DNA from: Pseudanabaena frigida
GTDB taxonomy: Bacteria > Cyanobacteriota > Cyanobacteriia > Pseudanabaenales > Pseudanabaenaceae
DNA: 64,000 nucleotides
Assembly: GCA_003242085.1 (NCBI GenBank)
Contig: QBML01000021.1
Span: forward strand, 1 to 64,000
Reading direction: 5' to 3'
In this document: piece after piece, positions 62,773 through 64,000 of the stretch
Layout of the letters: every line of letters starts with the position of its first letter
How positions within the stretch are numbered: the first letter of the stretch is position 1
Notes under the pieces: model-generated
Told to the model about the DNA's origin: nothing
Database searches by the model: none
The model's input: only the letters and a program-made list of their open reading frames with translations
Position numbers and translations under genes: made by a program

Positions 62773-64000
62773 TGTACACACCACGTACAAGAAGAGCATT
62801 CCTAAAGGGAATGACTGCTACTGCTTCAGCGATCGCCTTTTCTGCCTGTGCTCAAGAGCAAGGACGAAATCCCACTGGACTATCGGAAACAGCTTTGGCT
62901 GTAGAACCAATCATTAATCCCGCCAGTTTGGAAAAACCTAACCTAACCGTTGGCTTTGTCCCTGTGAACGATTGTGCTCCCTTTGCGATCGCTTGGGAAA
63001 AAGGCTTCTTCCGCAAGTATGGATTGAACGTTACGCTCAGCCGCGAAGCGAGTTGGGCAAATTCCCGCGACGGAATTATCTTTGGACGCTTAGATGCCTC
63101 TCCCGTCGTATCAGGTGCTGTTACCAATGCCCGCATCGGTGCAGAAGGAGCAAAACAATTTCCTCTATGTGCGGCGATGACTATTCATCGTCATGGCAAT
63201 GCCATCACCTTCAATCGCAAATTGTGGGAGGCAGGGATTCGTCCCCTGTCAACCTATAACGGTGATTTAGACACATTTGGAAAAGATTTACGACGATATT
63301 GGCAAACTGCGCCCATTGATGAGCGAGTATGGGCAACAGTTTTGAGTTCTTCTATTTATGAATATTTTATTCGCTATCTGCTCTCGGCGGCTGGTATCAA
63401 TCCATCTGCTGAATTACGTTCTATTATTACACCGCCACCTCAGATGGTGAGTAATATGCGGATGGACGCGATTCAAGCCTATATGGTTGCAGAACCTTGG
63501 AATACGCGAGCGATTAAGGGTAATGAAGGGGTTGGGTTTACCTTTGCTCAAGGGCGAGAAATTTGGCACGGTCATCCCGATCGCTTGTTAGCCGTGCGCG
63601 AATCCTTCATTCAGGACTATCCCAAAACCTATCGATCGCTAGTAAAAGCGATGATCGAAGCCTGTCGGTATTGCAGTGAACCTACTAATCGAGAAGAAGT
63701 CGCAAAAATCATCTCCCAACGTTCCTTTACTGGAGCCAATATTAAATATACGCGACCTGCAATCTCAGGGAACTACAACTATGGAGGATTTGATAATCAA
63801 CCACGCATCACTAACAGCTTAGAAACAACCATTTTCTTTGAAATGTCAACTTCTGTCTCTGATATTGCCAACGACCATTCTACTTTTCTCTGGCAATCGC
63901 AGAGCCTCTGGTTGATGACCCAAGCAAGCCGTTGGGGACAAATCTCCGAATTCCCCAAGAATGCCGAAGCGATCGCCCGTCGAGCATGGCGAACTGATTT
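62773..64000 (+). CDS. NrtA/CmpA-type substrate-binding lipoprotein (3' truncated by window)
   Basis: At least 409 residues, open to the window end. RTRRAFLKGMTATASAIAFS with ACAQ is a twin-arginine-like signal ending in a lipobox, so the mature protein is anchored by Cys26. NLTVGFVPVNDCAPFAIAWE, KGFFRKYGLNVTLSREASWA, NRDGI-like NSRDGIIFGRLDASPVV and YMVAEPWNTRAI match the periplasmic binding protein of nitrate/bicarbonate ABC systems. GGAGATTTCC precedes the start. Confidence 0.88.

Overview
The window looks like the chromosome of a filamentous or unicellular cyanobacterium, possibly Pseudanabaena-like (genus inferred, not shown). The octamer GCGATCGC (HIP1) is very frequent on both strands. 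Gene content also fits: NrtA/CmpA-type ABC transport, a filamentous-haemagglutinin/CHAT protein with its TpsB partner, Uma2 nucleases, a CRTISO/CrtI-like FAD enzyme and DnaJ-CbpM. No tRNA, rRNA, CRISPR array, integrase or transposase gene was seen.

Layout. 1-2046: a metal-linked operon (end of a membrane protein, ferrochelatase-like protein, ZIP transporter). 2179-8249: accessory genes (Acg-type nitroreductase, DUF998, a quinone-reductase pseudogene, CPBP protease, sugar acetyltransferase, two unknown membrane proteins). 8250-11299: a small nuclease/defence-like islet holding a double PD-(D/E)XK protein, an orphan antitoxin-like gene and a YhcG-type nuclease gene with a stop at codon 8. 11564-15840: an export operon (HlyD/EmrA adaptor, MFS, 14-TM DHA2 MFS). 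16274-17502: DnaJ-type chaperone and CbpM. 17827-20514: MgtA. 20750-24854: a caspase-like protease gene (two in-frame TAG) overlapping a STAND NTPase gene with near-identical 102-bp repeats. The two products share a homologous ~50-residue segment, which makes this the best candidate for a conflict (programmed cell death or anti-phage) system. 25085-28250: two FAD oxidoreductases separated by a 145-bp tandem array. 28387-34325: a stress-type cluster (CsbD, two ferritin-like proteins, Pmp3/YqaE, holin-like and others) in which nearly every gap holds a long perfect hairpin. 34441-40645: divergent TpsA-CHAT and TpsB. 40876-46132: glycosyltransferase, PAS-GGDEF protein, and a decayed GAF/LuxR regulator. 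46382-47738: antitoxin-like and HEPN-like genes and a dead VapBC-type module. 47809-57380: a sugar/osmotic block (GH63-type glucosidase, SDR, GMC oxidoreductase, aquaporin, GH13 enzyme, MscS channel with a cNMP domain). 57626-61576: Uma2, an ApeA-like HEPN protein, a retropepsin-like protein and a nucleotidyltransferase pair. 61923-64000: NrtB/CmpB-type permease and the start of its substrate-binding protein, cut by the window edge.

Two themes run through the window. First, several otherwise intact genes carry single in-frame stops (4072, 10328, 20816, 21068, 44899), and two regulators or toxins are further truncated, so accessory genes here are decaying. Second, the gaps are full of dispersed non-coding repeats: family A (six copies), family B (seven copies or parts), a 57-bp element shared by the 3' ends of two HEPN-like genes, a GC-rich palindrome and MITE-like elements with terminal inverted repeats. 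One of these sites (9825-9911) has an attC-like fold. All functional calls come from reading motifs by eye; no database search was run.
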